From GCA-2737125 sp044336815 (lineage in GTDB: Bacteria; Actinomycetota; Actinomycetes; S36-B12): a stretch of 64,000 nucleotides of DNA. The stretch spans positions 14,260-78,259 of the forward strand of contig JBIIOU010000001.1 of the NCBI GenBank assembly GCA_044336815.1, in the 5' to 3' direction. Below, one piece after another: positions 42,055 through 50,802 of this stretch; the stretch's first letter is position 1; every line of letters begins with the position of its first letter. The notes beneath the pieces are model-generated. The model saw nothing but the letters and a program-made list of their open reading frames with translations. It was not told the origin of the DNA and did no database searches. The translations under genes were made by a program, and so were the position numbers.

Positions 42055-42966
42055 CTACTTATGCTGTTCGGCAAGCCAAGGAAGAATAACCGCGTTGAAG
42101 TCTTCTGGGGATTCCTCGTGCGGAAAATGCCCAGTTTGCATGGCTTTGAATTCGTAGTTTGCACTGACGTACTTATCACTGCCGTTGCAACTTTCTATAA
42201 GCACCATCGGGTCCTGAGCTCCGTGAATCTGCAGCACATTCATGTCGATTGGCGCAGACATGGCTGACATGTACCGCAGGCCATCTGGGCGCAGCAGTGA
42301 GCGAACCGACCAACGGTGGTACTCAATCGCAGTGTGGGCGGTGGGCCAGCGCAAGAATGCCGCGCGGTACATATCACCAGCCTCATCAACCCACTGCGGT
42401 GAAGCCGACCACTTAGTTAGTAGCTCGCTAATGCGTTCAGCGTCGGCCTTCATGAATGAATTCTCGGGCAAGAATGGCAATTGGAAACCTGCTAGGTAAC
42501 CCAATTTACGAAGTTGGCGCGGCCGCAGTGCTGCTCGGCGCATAACCCGTGGATGCGGTGCGGATACGGTGACGATGCCACGGACCGCATCGGGTTGGGT
42601 TACTGCCATGGACCATGCGATCAAGCCACCCCAGCCATGACCGATGACAATTGCGTCTGATTCACCTAGGCAACGAATTACACCGGCAACGTCAGCCGAA
42701 AGACTGATGGGGTCGTAGCCGTGCGGGGTGTGATCTGAGCCCCCGTAGCCGCGCAAGTCCATCGCGATGGCGTGGTAACCGGCCGCCGCCAGGGCGGTTA
42801 CCTGCTTACGCCAAGTCCACCAATAGGTCGGAAACCCATGTAAGAGAACCACCGCGGGGCCAACACCTGCCTCAACAACGTGAAAGCGTGCACCGTGGGC
42901 CGGCACATCACGATGGGTCCAGGGCCCTGGTACCCGGATGGCTTGATCAGGATCAAGAATTGGCAC
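42055..42966 (-). CDS. Epoxide-hydrolase-like alpha/beta protein lacking the nucleophile
   Basis: 303-residue alpha/beta-hydrolase resembling EphE-type epoxide hydrolases. The oxyanion motif LLHGFPTYWWTW (about 41-52), cap domain, late acid in GAQDP and His in TGHFPHEES are present. The nucleophile elbow is IGHGWGG: residue 111 is Gly where active enzymes have Asp (GHDWGG) or Ser. I checked the codon, GGC, so this is the sequence as given. Either it is catalytically altered or binds rather than cleaves. The acs - nhaA - holin-like - hydrolase neighbourhood recalls mycobacterial Rv3667-Rv3670. Confidence 0.82.
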   Translation of the reverse strand: MPILDPDQAIRVPGPWTHRDVPAHGARFHVVEAGVGPAVVLLHGFPTYWWTWRKQVTALAAAGYHAIAMDLRGYGGSDHTPHGYDPISLSADVAGVIRCLGESDAIVIGHGWGGLIAWSMAVTQPDAVRGIVTVSAPHPRVMRRAALRPRQLRKLGYLAGFQLPFLPENSFMKADAERISELLTKWSASPQWVDEAGDMYRAAFLRWPTAHTAIEYHRWSVRSLLRPDGLRYMSAMSAPIDMNVLQIHGAQDPMVLIESCNGSDKYVSANYEFKAMQTGHFPHEESPEDFNAVILPWLAEQHK

Positions 42967-42969
42967 AGT

Positions 42970-43377
42970 TCAGGTGCCGGAACTCTCGGGGTCGGCCGCA
43001 CCCAATGCACTTGCGGTTTTGCCAAGTTCGTCAATTGTGGTCATCGTGCCGCTGCGCACTTGGAGAAGTTTCTTGCGCGCGATCAGGCCGGTAATGACGG
43101 CGCCGAGAATCAGCAGCATTGCCACGATCAAGAATCCAAGCCAAGTCTGCAGGCCGAGCTGCACTAGGCCGTAAGCGAGTGAAACTAGCAAGAAGATGGT
43201 GGCGAGTGAGATCAGTGATAGAGCCGCAATACCGAGGGCGGCCCCGGCCCCGATGCGTGAACCCGCCTTGCTGATTTCGTCCTTGGCCAATGCCAACTGC
43301 GCCAATGCCAACCGCTGGGCATCAGAAACCACCTTGCTAACCAGCTCGGTGATACTCGGTTCGGTCTTAGCTGCCAT
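42970..43377 (-). CDS. Holin-superfamily-like membrane protein (DUF1469 type)
   Basis: 135-residue protein of the actinobacterial 'phage holin family' group, not a phage gene. An N-terminal amphipathic helix (VSKVVSDAQRLALAQLALAK) is followed by two transmembrane helices (about 45-70 and 77-99) and a polar tail. It sits between nhaA and the hydrolase with 3- and 20-bp gaps, so it is co-transcribed. Function unknown; possibly envelope-stress related as for the similar YqjE/DUF1469 proteins. Confidence 0.78.
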   Translation of the reverse strand: MAAKTEPSITELVSKVVSDAQRLALAQLALAKDEISKAGSRIGAGAALGIAALSLISLATIFLLVSLAYGLVQLGLQTWLGFLIVAMLLILGAVITGLIARKKLLQVRSGTMTTIDELGKTASALGAADPESSGT

Positions 43378-43397
43378 GGTGATCCTCCGGGTAGAGG

Positions 43398-44684
43398 CTA
43401 CCGGTCGGGCTCCTGCTGGTAAACATCCGGGATTCCGTCGCCGTCCTCATCGCGCTCCTCTTCAGCCCTAAGGGCCGCATAATGGCGATTCCTACTGATA
43501 AGCACCACCGAAGCCAAGGTTGCGGCCACCGCGGAGGCGGTCAGGACGGCAGTCTTCGCTGAGTCGAGCTGCGCCGTGTCGCTGGTGAAGGCGAGTTCGG
43601 TTATCAGTAGGGCCACCGTGAATCCAATCCCTGCCAGCAGTCCGACGGCGAAAATATCGCGCCATGCAATACCTGGTGCTAGGGAAGCCCGGGTGAAGCG
43701 CGCGGTCAGCCAGGCAAGCGAGAAGACCCCGATGGGCTTTCCAATGACGAGGCCTACCAAAACACCCAGGGCCACTGGGGTGGAAAGTGCATCGGTGAAA
43801 CCAAGGGAGCGGAGATCAACACCAGCCGCAAAGAACGCGAAAATAGGCACTGCAAAACCTGCGCTCACTGGGTGGATGCGGTGGTTGAGTCGGTCAGCTG
43901 GAGGCGACACCTCACCAGGATCGGTGCGAACGCGTGTCAGCAGCCCGAAGACAACACCGGCGACGGTGGCGTGCACCCCGCTCTCGTGCATGCAGTAGCA
44001 GCCGAGTAACGCCAGCGGCACATATAGGAACGGCGTGCTGATACGCATCCGCTGTGCAATCGCATAGATGGCGAAGGTAGCAACTGCTGCTATTAGCCAC
44101 AGAGGCTCGAACTTGTCTGAGTAGAAGATTGCGATAACAGCTATTGCACCTAGATCATCAACCACGGCGAGGGTTAGCAAGAATGCGCGTAGTGCAACTG
44201 GCAATCTGCGCCCAACGATGGCTAGTACTGCGAGTGCGAATGCAATATCGGTGGCCATCGGGATGCCCCATCCGCTGGTCGCACCTTTGGGGTTGGCGGC
44301 ATTGATGCTCACGAAGATCAATGCGGGAACCAGCATTCCGCCTAAAGCCGCGGCAACAGGCACCACCGCTTGCGCGGGTTTGGAAAGCGAACCTAGTACT
44401 AGTTCATGTTTAAGTTCAAGACCAACAATGAAGAAGAAGATAGCGAGTAGCCCATCGGCTGCCCAGACGCTAAGCGGGAGATTTAGATTGAGCGCGGATG
44501 GTCCTATTCGGTACTCGACCAAATCAGCATAGGAGTCACCCCAAGGAGAATTAGCCCAGATCAGGGCAACCGCCGCTGCGATGAGAAGCAGTACACCGCC
44601 CACGGTTTCGTTACGTAGTTGCTCAAGAATCCAGCCGCGCTCGCGAAGCGAAGGACGCGCGAGGAAATCTTCGGGCGTGGTCAT
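43398..44684 (-). CDS. nhaA: Na+/H+ antiporter NhaA
   Basis: Electrogenic sodium/proton exchanger for pH and salt homeostasis. Twelve helices in 428 residues. The paired aspartates required for transport are in LAVVDDLGAIAVIAI, and FFIVGLELKHELVLGSL and GIPMATDIAFALAVLA are family hallmarks. The C-terminus is a charged tail ending DEDGDGIPDVYQ. Starts 10 bp after the acs stop, but a GATAAT hexamer 6 nt before its ATG suggests an additional leaderless promoter inside the acs end. Confidence 0.95.
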   Translation of the reverse strand: MTTPEDFLARPSLRERGWILEQLRNETVGGVLLLIAAAVALIWANSPWGDSYADLVEYRIGPSALNLNLPLSVWAADGLLAIFFFIVGLELKHELVLGSLSKPAQAVVPVAAALGGMLVPALIFVSINAANPKGATSGWGIPMATDIAFALAVLAIVGRRLPVALRAFLLTLAVVDDLGAIAVIAIFYSDKFEPLWLIAAVATFAIYAIAQRMRISTPFLYVPLALLGCYCMHESGVHATVAGVVFGLLTRVRTDPGEVSPPADRLNHRIHPVSAGFAVPIFAFFAAGVDLRSLGFTDALSTPVALGVLVGLVIGKPIGVFSLAWLTARFTRASLAPGIAWRDIFAVGLLAGIGFTVALLITELAFTSDTAQLDSAKTAVLTASAVAATLASVVLISRNRHYAALRAEEERDEDGDGIPDVYQQEPDR

Positions 44685-44696
44685 TCGCTAATTATC
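44685..44696 (-). promoter_or_regulatory. Leaderless -10 element of nhaA
   Basis: On the minus strand GATAAT (44696-44691) stands 6 nt before the nhaA ATG and overlaps the acs stop codon. It would allow nhaA to be expressed apart from acs. Confidence 0.5.
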
Positions 44697-46662
44697 AGTC
44701 CTCGCTCTTATTGGCATTAAGGCCGGCGGCGATGAGGGTCATCACTGCTGGGTCAGCGAGTGTGGTGGAGTCACCGACATCGCGCTGTTCGGCGACATCG
44801 CGCAGCAGCCGGCGCATGATTTTCCCGGAGCGCGTCTTAGGTAATTCAGCAACGATCAGAATTTGTCGCGGTTTGGCGATGGCCCCAATCTCGTGCGCGA
44901 CATGGTCGCGCAACTCTTTGACAACCGAGGTGCGACCGGCGCCATCTTCAGCCACCCCGCTTTTGAGTATCACAAAGGCGACGATGCCTTGCCCGGTCGT
45001 GGCATCGGCAGCCCCGACGACAGCAGATTCAGCGACTTTTGGATGTGAGCCGAGCGCAGCTTCAACCTCGGTAGTTGAGATGCGATGCCCAGATATATTC
45101 ATCACATCATCGACTCGACCGAGGAGGCGAATTGCGCCGTCATGGTCAAGGCGAGCACCGTCGCCGGCAAAGTACACATCGGGAAAGTGTTGCCAGTAGG
45201 CCTCCCGATAACGCTCAGGATCGCGCCAAATGCCACGCATCATTGATGGCCAAGGCTCTGTGAGTATTAAGTAGCCCGTGGTGCCTTCACCGGTTGGTAC
45301 GCCATGATCATCGACAACAGCAGTACCGATTCCGGGAAGTGCTGTCATCGCCGACCCGGGCTTGCAAGTAGTGACTCCCGGCAGCGGCGAAATCATGATG
45401 GCGCCGGTTTCGGTCTGCCACCACGTGTCGACGATCGGGCAGCGACCACCGCCGATTATTTCGTGGTACCACAGCCACGCCTCGGGGTTGATGGGCTCAC
45501 CAACTGATCCGAGTAGGCGAAGCGAAGAGAGGTCTTTACCGTTAGGAAACTCATCTCCCCACTTCATAAAAGTGCGAATGGCGGTTGGAGCGGTGTAGAG
45601 GATTGACACTTTGTGACGCTCAACGACATCCCACCAACGATCGTGTTTCGGAGTATCCGGGGTGCCCTCGTAGACAACTTGGGTTACCCGATTCGCCAGC
45701 GGGCCATAGACCACGTAGGAGTGGCCGGTAATCCAACCGACGTCGGCGGTGCACCAGTAGACGTCGGTGTCAGGCTTAAGATCAAAAACGGCATGGTGGG
45801 TATATGCGGTCTGTGTTAAGTAGCCACCCGTGGTGTGCAGAATTCCTTTTGGGGCACCGGTCGTGCCAGATGTGTAGAGAATGAAAAGCGGGTGCTCACT
45901 GTCGAAGGCTTCAGGGGTGTGCTCTGTGGCCTGACGTTCAACGATCTCGTGCCACCAAACATCGCGTGAAGTATCCCATTGGACGTCAATGCCCGTGCGC
46001 TTCACAACGAGCACATGATCAACCGTAGGCGTGTTGGTGACCGCTTCGTCAACCGCTGGCTTCAAAGGCATGATGCTGCCGCGTCGGTGTTGACCATCGG
46101 AAGTAATAACAAGTTTTGCCTCGGCGTCGTTGATGCGGCTTTCAAGTGCATGGGCTGAGAAGCCACCGAAAATCACCGAGTGTGGCGCACCAAGACGGGC
46201 GCAGGCAAGCATCGAAATAATCGCCTCGGGAATCATCGGCAAATAAATCGCTACGCGATCACCAGTCTTGATGCCGAGTTCGATTAGCGCATTGGCGGCT
46301 TGCGAAACATCGCGCTGCAGTTGCGCATAGGTGATGTCACGTCGATCACCTAACTCACCCTCGAATTTTATTGCGACCTGATCGCCGTATCCGGCCTCGA
46401 CGTGTCGGTCGACGCAGTTGTACGCGACGTTGAGTTTGCCGCCAACGAACCATTTAGCAAATGGTGCATCAGACCAGTCAAGAACTTCGTCAAAGGGAGT
46501 ATCCCAAGATAGGCGCTTTGCTTGGGTTGCCCAAAAATCCAGGCGGTCAGCAGCTGCTTGGTCATATGCCGATGAGGTGACGTTGGCTTGTGCGACAAAG
46601 GCAGCAGGCGGCGCAAAGGAGAGGTTCTCGTGGGCTGAACTTTCTAGGGTCTGTGAGGGCAT
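44695..46662 (-). CDS. acs: Acetyl-CoA synthetase
   Basis: AMP-forming activation of acetate to acetyl-CoA. The 655-residue ANL-family enzyme has the AMP-binding P-loop YTSGTTGAPKG, the acetate-pocket segment DTWWQTETGA, and the C-terminal acetylatable Lys in KTRSGKIMRR. The N-terminus HENLSFAPPAAFVAQANV matches acs homologues, supporting the ATG at 46662. Divergent from the Fic-like gene across only 28 bp. Likely regulated by lysine acetylation, as in the family. Confidence 0.97.
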   Translation of the reverse strand: MPSQTLESSAHENLSFAPPAAFVAQANVTSSAYDQAAADRLDFWATQAKRLSWDTPFDEVLDWSDAPFAKWFVGGKLNVAYNCVDRHVEAGYGDQVAIKFEGELGDRRDITYAQLQRDVSQAANALIELGIKTGDRVAIYLPMIPEAIISMLACARLGAPHSVIFGGFSAHALESRINDAEAKLVITSDGQHRRGSIMPLKPAVDEAVTNTPTVDHVLVVKRTGIDVQWDTSRDVWWHEIVERQATEHTPEAFDSEHPLFILYTSGTTGAPKGILHTTGGYLTQTAYTHHAVFDLKPDTDVYWCTADVGWITGHSYVVYGPLANRVTQVVYEGTPDTPKHDRWWDVVERHKVSILYTAPTAIRTFMKWGDEFPNGKDLSSLRLLGSVGEPINPEAWLWYHEIIGGGRCPIVDTWWQTETGAIMISPLPGVTTCKPGSAMTALPGIGTAVVDDHGVPTGEGTTGYLILTEPWPSMMRGIWRDPERYREAYWQHFPDVYFAGDGARLDHDGAIRLLGRVDDVMNISGHRISTTEVEAALGSHPKVAESAVVGAADATTGQGIVAFVILKSGVAEDGAGRTSVVKELRDHVAHEIGAIAKPRQILIVAELPKTRSGKIMRRLLRDVAEQRDVGDSTTLADPAVMTLIAAGLNANKSED

Positions 46663-46690
46663 GCTGCATTATTGCGAACCTGAAGGTTAG

Positions 46691-47482
46691 ATGGGGGTCA
46701 TGGGGGAAATTAGTAGTGGAGTTTCGGGTGTCGACCCATTTGGAATTTTAGGTCAAGACAAAGAGGTGGCGCAGGTGATGGCGGCCGCGCGCGAGGAGAT
46801 TGACTCGGTGCTTTGGCGCCGAGATGTTCGCACAAATGCAGCGGCGGTCGCCCGGGCCTCCGTTGAGCGAGGTGGTCGGGATTCGGCTGCAATTGATGGG
46901 GCCGATACCGCGGTGGTTGATGACTCCCCAATGGGCAGGGCACTGGCCCGGGCAATCGATGTGACGGCCGCGGTGCCCGGTCAGGTGGGGGCTTGGTCCA
47001 AGGCACCCTTGCAGGTTATTGCGGCACTGCATGGGATTGCGGCGAATGGATTCGCAACCGAAGACGAAATGGGAAGGCCGCGGGCCCTAGAAATCGCTGA
47101 CGACCCGCTGCGCATCGGAAGCCTGCCTGCAGCGGCCCAGGTGGGCCCCCGGCTCGCCCAACTCGCTGGGTTGGTTATTGCCCCGACCGCCGCTCCCGCA
47201 ATCCTGGTTGCCGGCATCGTGCACGCCGAGTTACTGACTCTTCGACCCTTTACCTGGGGTTCTGGTTTGGTCGCCCGTGCTGCTGCTCGATGTGTGCTTG
47301 CTGAACGGGCGGTGGACCCGTCCCTGTTCACGATCCCGGAGAACGGGATGTTCACCCTTGGTCGCCCGGCTTATGTCGACGCGGTACGCGCTTATGCATC
47401 GGGTACAAGGGCCGGTTCATCGGCTTATTTGGTTTGGTTTGCCACCGCCTGCGCGCTGGGTGCGAAAGCCGTCACCGTCTAA
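46691..47482 (+). CDS. Degenerate Fic-like protein (Rv3662c-type)
   Basis: 263-residue actinobacterial protein often labelled oxidoreductase or hypothetical. I see a Fic-like pattern. DSAAIDGAD (about 64-72) resembles the Fic inhibitory motif S-x-x-x-E-G with Asp for Glu. HAELLTLRPFTWGSGLVAR (178-196) resembles HPFxxGNGRxxR with Arg replacing the catalytic His and Ser-Gly-Leu replacing Asn-Gly-Arg. AMP transfer is therefore unlikely. Start ATG 46691 or 46700. It neighbours the HAD phosphatase and tad genes, as in Mycobacterium (Rv3660c-Rv3662c). Confidence 0.72.
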   Translation: MGVMGEISSGVSGVDPFGILGQDKEVAQVMAAAREEIDSVLWRRDVRTNAAAVARASVERGGRDSAAIDGADTAVVDDSPMGRALARAIDVTAAVPGQVGAWSKAPLQVIAALHGIAANGFATEDEMGRPRALEIADDPLRIGSLPAAAQVGPRLAQLAGLVIAPTAAPAILVAGIVHAELLTLRPFTWGSGLVARAAARCVLAERAVDPSLFTIPENGMFTLGRPAYVDAVRAYASGTRAGSSAYLVWFATACALGAKAVTV

Positions 47483-47526
47483 GAGGTTTACCGTCCCCGC
47501 GTGTATTCAGTGAGGTTTTCGTGGGC

Positions 47527-47585
47527 GCGCACGTTTTTGTCGTGAAACCGACCAAAAATCCGGATTTCACGACTAAAACGTGCGC
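47527..47585. repeat. Long imperfect palindrome between convergent genes
   Basis: Arms 47527-47547 and 47565-47585 are inverted repeats of 21 bp with a single mismatch, extended inward by CCG/CGG pairs. The loop is ACCAAAAAT-like. There is no T-run directly after either arm, so it is an atypical terminator; it could be a REP-like element, protein-binding site or mRNA end stabiliser. Confidence 0.75.
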
Positions 47586-47626
47586 ACTCAGACCAAATGA
47601 TTTTGGCGGTTGGAGGTCTCAGGGTT

Positions 47627-48409
47627 TTAGGCGCGGGTGACGCGGCGGCGGGCGTACCAGGCAATGCCAAGTGCAACGGCACCTAAAGCTACGCCGGCGC
47701 CTGCTGCGGCAGCCTGCTTAGTGTCGATAGTTTTGCGCAACGCAACAGGGGTCGCAAAATCCAACACGGGCCAGTCGCGTTCGGTTGCGACTTTGCGCAA
47801 TTCAGTATCTGGGTTTACCGCAACGGGGTTGCCGACGAGTTCAAGCATGGGTAGGTCTGTTTGTGAGTCGGTGTAAGCGTAGGAGGAGCCGAGGTCGTAT
47901 TCATGCTCGGCTGCTAGAGCCAGCATCGCTTCGGCTTTGCCTTCACCGTATGCGTAGAACAAGATCTCGCCGGTGTAGTGGCCATCCTCGACGGCCACTT
48001 GAGTGCCGATCGCGATGTCAACCCCGAGCCGCTGTCCTATTGGTTCGACCACATCGGTGCCCGATGAAGAGATAATTATGACGTCGTGGCCGCGTGCTTT
48101 GTGATCTTCGATTAGTTTTATGGCTTCTTCATAAACCATCGGATCGACAATTTCATCGAGAGTTTCAGCGACAATCTGCTTGACTTTGTCGACGTCCCAG
48201 CCGGTAACTAACTTAGACATGTAGGTGCGCATCGACTCCATTTGGTCGTGATCGGCGCCGGAGGCTAAATAGACAAATTGGGCGTAGGCGCTGCGTATGA
48301 CATCGCTGCGACCGATCAACCCACCTTTATAGAAAGGCCGCGCGAATGCAAATGAACTAGACCGCGCAAGGATGGTTTTGTCTAGGTCAAAAAAGGCCGC
48401 GGTTTTCAC
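47627..48409 (-). CDS. HAD-IB family phosphatase with C-terminal membrane helix
   Basis: SerB-related phosphatase of 260 residues, like mycobacterial Rv3661. HAD motifs: nucleophile Asp in FFDLDKTILA, Ser in IIISSSGTDVV, and acidic loop YTDSQTDLPMLE. After the HAD core, residues about 232-254 form one hydrophobic helix followed by YARRRVTRA, so the enzyme is tail-anchored with its active site in the cytosol. Divergent from tadZ by 156 bp and convergent with the Fic-like gene. Substrate unknown; phosphoserine is only one possibility. Confidence 0.85.
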   Translation of the reverse strand: MKTAAFFDLDKTILARSSSFAFARPFYKGGLIGRSDVIRSAYAQFVYLASGADHDQMESMRTYMSKLVTGWDVDKVKQIVAETLDEIVDPMVYEEAIKLIEDHKARGHDVIIISSSGTDVVEPIGQRLGVDIAIGTQVAVEDGHYTGEILFYAYGEGKAEAMLALAAEHEYDLGSSYAYTDSQTDLPMLELVGNPVAVNPDTELRKVATERDWPVLDFATPVALRKTIDTKQAAAAGAGVALGAVALGIAWYARRRVTRA

Positions 48410-48565
48410 TCCTTGACGGTACCTCGTTTTGGGCCATTGGCGCGGAGGCCACCACGCCGCATGCGAAAACTACTGGTGAATCGTTGTCCACAGCCCCAAA
48501 ACTGGCTGTCCACAGCCGGATGTATGTCGCTGGCGCCGCGGGCGGTTGCCGCCGAGGGTGGACCT

Positions 48566-49639
48566 ATGGAAACTAGGCGCCCCTTACTCATTACTGATGA
48601 CACCGAACTCACCGAAGAAGTCCTGCGGCTAGCCGCGGCCACCGGAGTCGATATCCATCTCGCCGCGCATGCTGATTCGGCTCGGGCGCAATGGGCGATC
48701 GCTCCGCTGGTTCTTATCGGCGTTGACCGCCTAGCGGAGTTCAGCCAGATGCCGAGGCGCCGCGATGTCGTGGTGATTGCCCGAGAACTTGATGGCGGTA
48801 GTGAAGCGCCGCCGGTGCCTGACGCAGTGTGGCGCGATGCCATCGCAATTGGCGCAGAGCACGTGGTTTCCTTACCCGATGCTGAACGTTGGCTAATTGA
48901 GCGACTCGCGGATTCAGGTGAAGGCCCATCAAGGCAAGGCGCGGTGATTTGCGTGCTGGGGGCGTGCGGAGGGGCGGGTGCTTCAACTGTAGCGGCAGTA
49001 ATGGCAAATGCCGCGCAAAATCAGGGCCGACAAACTTTGTTAATAGATACCGACGCAACCGGTGGGGGCATCGACCTACTTCTCGGAGCAGAGCAGGCAC
49101 CGGGTGCACGTTGGGTAGACCTTGCAGAAGCCCGGGGGCGATTAAGTGCAACGACCTTGAACGAGGCACTACCCCATGTTGATGGTCTGGCTGTGTTGTC
49201 ATTTGGCCGCCAGTACGCAGGCCCACTAAATGCTGAGGCACTTGCCTGCGTACTTGACGCCGGAGTACGCGGCTATGACCTTGTCGTAATTGATTTGGTG
49301 CGTTCGATCGATGCTATTGCAACCATCGCCCTGGGCCGCGCAACAAGTGCGTACGTTGTGGTGCCAAATTCGATTCGCGCCGCCTCGGCAGCAGCTTCGT
49401 TATTGCCCGCACTTGATTTCGGTGGTTCGCTCACACTTTTGATGCGTAAGGCACCGCACGGATTAACCGAAAGTGACATGCAACGGGCATTGGGTCAAGG
49501 GTTTTTCGCGACGCTACCCGAGAATTCGGCAATTGCGGCAAGTGCTGAGCAAGGTGAGTTACCTGGTCCGCGCAATCCATTTTCACGGGTGTGCCTTGAG
49601 GCACTGCAAAGTGCGCTCACGCAATTGAGTGTCGCGTGA
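48566..49639 (+). CDS. TadZ/CpaE-like septum-site-determining ATPase (Ssd type)
   Basis: MinD/ParA-type protein that localises the Tad pilus machine; the mycobacterial orthologue Ssd (Rv3660c) affects septation. The N-terminal receiver-like domain (about 1-110) lacks an obvious phospho-site. The ATPase domain starts at VICVLGACGGAGASTVAAV, a deviant Walker A, followed by LIDTDATGGGIDLLLG. From ATG 48566 it is 357 residues; the frame extends upstream to 48413 without conservation. Its TGA overlaps the tadA GTG. Confidence 0.87.
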   Translation: METRRPLLITDDTELTEEVLRLAAATGVDIHLAAHADSARAQWAIAPLVLIGVDRLAEFSQMPRRRDVVVIARELDGGSEAPPVPDAVWRDAIAIGAEHVVSLPDAERWLIERLADSGEGPSRQGAVICVLGACGGAGASTVAAVMANAAQNQGRQTLLIDTDATGGGIDLLLGAEQAPGARWVDLAEARGRLSATTLNEALPHVDGLAVLSFGRQYAGPLNAEALACVLDAGVRGYDLVVIDLVRSIDAIATIALGRATSAYVVVPNSIRAASAAASLLPALDFGGSLTLLMRKAPHGLTESDMQRALGQGFFATLPENSAIAASAEQGELPGPRNPFSRVCLEALQSALTQLSVA

Positions 49640-50802
49640 GTACCCCGCTACTTGATCGTGTGCGGTCGCGATTGATTGAAGCGCACGCGGACGCAACACC
49701 TACTCGAGTGGCTTCTGCCCTTCGTGCCGAAGGCGTGGTGCTCGGTGATGACGCCGTACTCGGGTTGGTCGAATCACTACGCCAAGAGTTGGTGGGTGCG
49801 GGCCCCCTTGAACCGCTGCTGCGTACCGGCGAGGTGACCGATGTGTTGGTTAACGGCCCTAACAATGTCTGGATAGATCGCGGGAATGGCCTTGAAAGAA
49901 CCGATGTGGTTTTCCGCTCCGATGACGAAGTGCGCAAGTTAGCGCAACGGCTAGCTTCATCTGTTGGGCGTCGACTCGATGACTCCACCCCTTTTGTTGA
50001 TGCGCGAATGCCCGACGGTACGCGGCTTCATGCGGTTATCCCACCTGTTGCAGTGGAAGGCACTCTTATCTCAATTCGCGTCCCACAGCGGAGAGCCTTT
50101 ACCCTCGACGAACTTGTTGCCATCGGAAGTATTGACGCCACGGGGGCGCAATGGCTGCGGAGCCTAATTGATCAACGTCTGGCATTTGTTATAAGTGGGG
50201 GAACTGGTAGCGGTAAGACAACAATTTTGTCCGCGTTACTCGGACTAGTGTCAGCGGATGAACGCATAGTCATGATCGAAGATTCAGCTGAGTTGATGCC
50301 CAATCACCCGCATGCGGTGCGCCTGCAATCGCGGGTAGCAAATGTTGAAGGCGCAGGTTTGATAACCATGCGCGAATTGGTGCGACAGGCACTGCGGATG
50401 CGCCCTGATCGAATTGTGGTCGGCGAGGTGCGCGGCGCTGAAGTTGTTGAATTATTGACCGCCCTAAACACCGGGCACGAAGGTGGCTGCGGCACGGTGC
50501 ACGCCAATTCAGCGGCGGATGTGCCGGCTCGTTTGGAGGCGCTCGGGTTGACAGCCGGCCTCGATCGTCTAGCAGTGCATGCTCTGGTCGCAGCGGGTCT
50601 CGATGCGGTGGTACATCTGCAACGTGACTCCAATGGCAAACGTGTTGTTGAGGGTATCTACGTGTTGACCCGTGGCGCAGATCAATTGGTGCGTGCGGTG
50701 CCGGCATTGCGCCGCCACGGAGATCAATTGCTGCCAGAGCCTGGTATTAGGCAACTAACTGACCGCATTGGGGTTAGTAAGCCCCCGGCCCACGCCCAAT
50801 GA
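49636..50802 (+). CDS. tadA: TadA/CpaF secretion ATPase
   Basis: Hexameric ATPase that powers assembly of Flp pili at the cytosolic membrane face. The 388-residue protein has Walker A GGTGSGKT (188-195), the Asp box MIEDSAEL, Walker B region MRPDRIVVGEVRG, and the His box TGHEGGCGTVHAN. GTG start overlapping the tadZ stop and ATGA overlap with tadB point to strict translational coupling. Confidence 0.95.
   Translation: MSTPLLDRVRSRLIEAHADATPTRVASALRAEGVVLGDDAVLGLVESLRQELVGAGPLEPLLRTGEVTDVLVNGPNNVWIDRGNGLERTDVVFRSDDEVRKLAQRLASSVGRRLDDSTPFVDARMPDGTRLHAVIPPVAVEGTLISIRVPQRRAFTLDELVAIGSIDATGAQWLRSLIDQRLAFVISGGTGSGKTTILSALLGLVSADERIVMIEDSAELMPNHPHAVRLQSRVANVEGAGLITMRELVRQALRMRPDRIVVGEVRGAEVVELLTALNTGHEGGCGTVHANSAADVPARLEALGLTAGLDRLAVHALVAAGLDAVVHLQRDSNGKRVVEGIYVLTRGADQLVRAVPALRRHGDQLLPEPGIRQLTDRIGVSKPPAHAQ

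Noticed and set aside
42970..43377. Prophage remnant because of the holin-like protein
   Set aside because: This is a chromosomal actinobacterial family next to nhaA and acs; no other phage gene is present.
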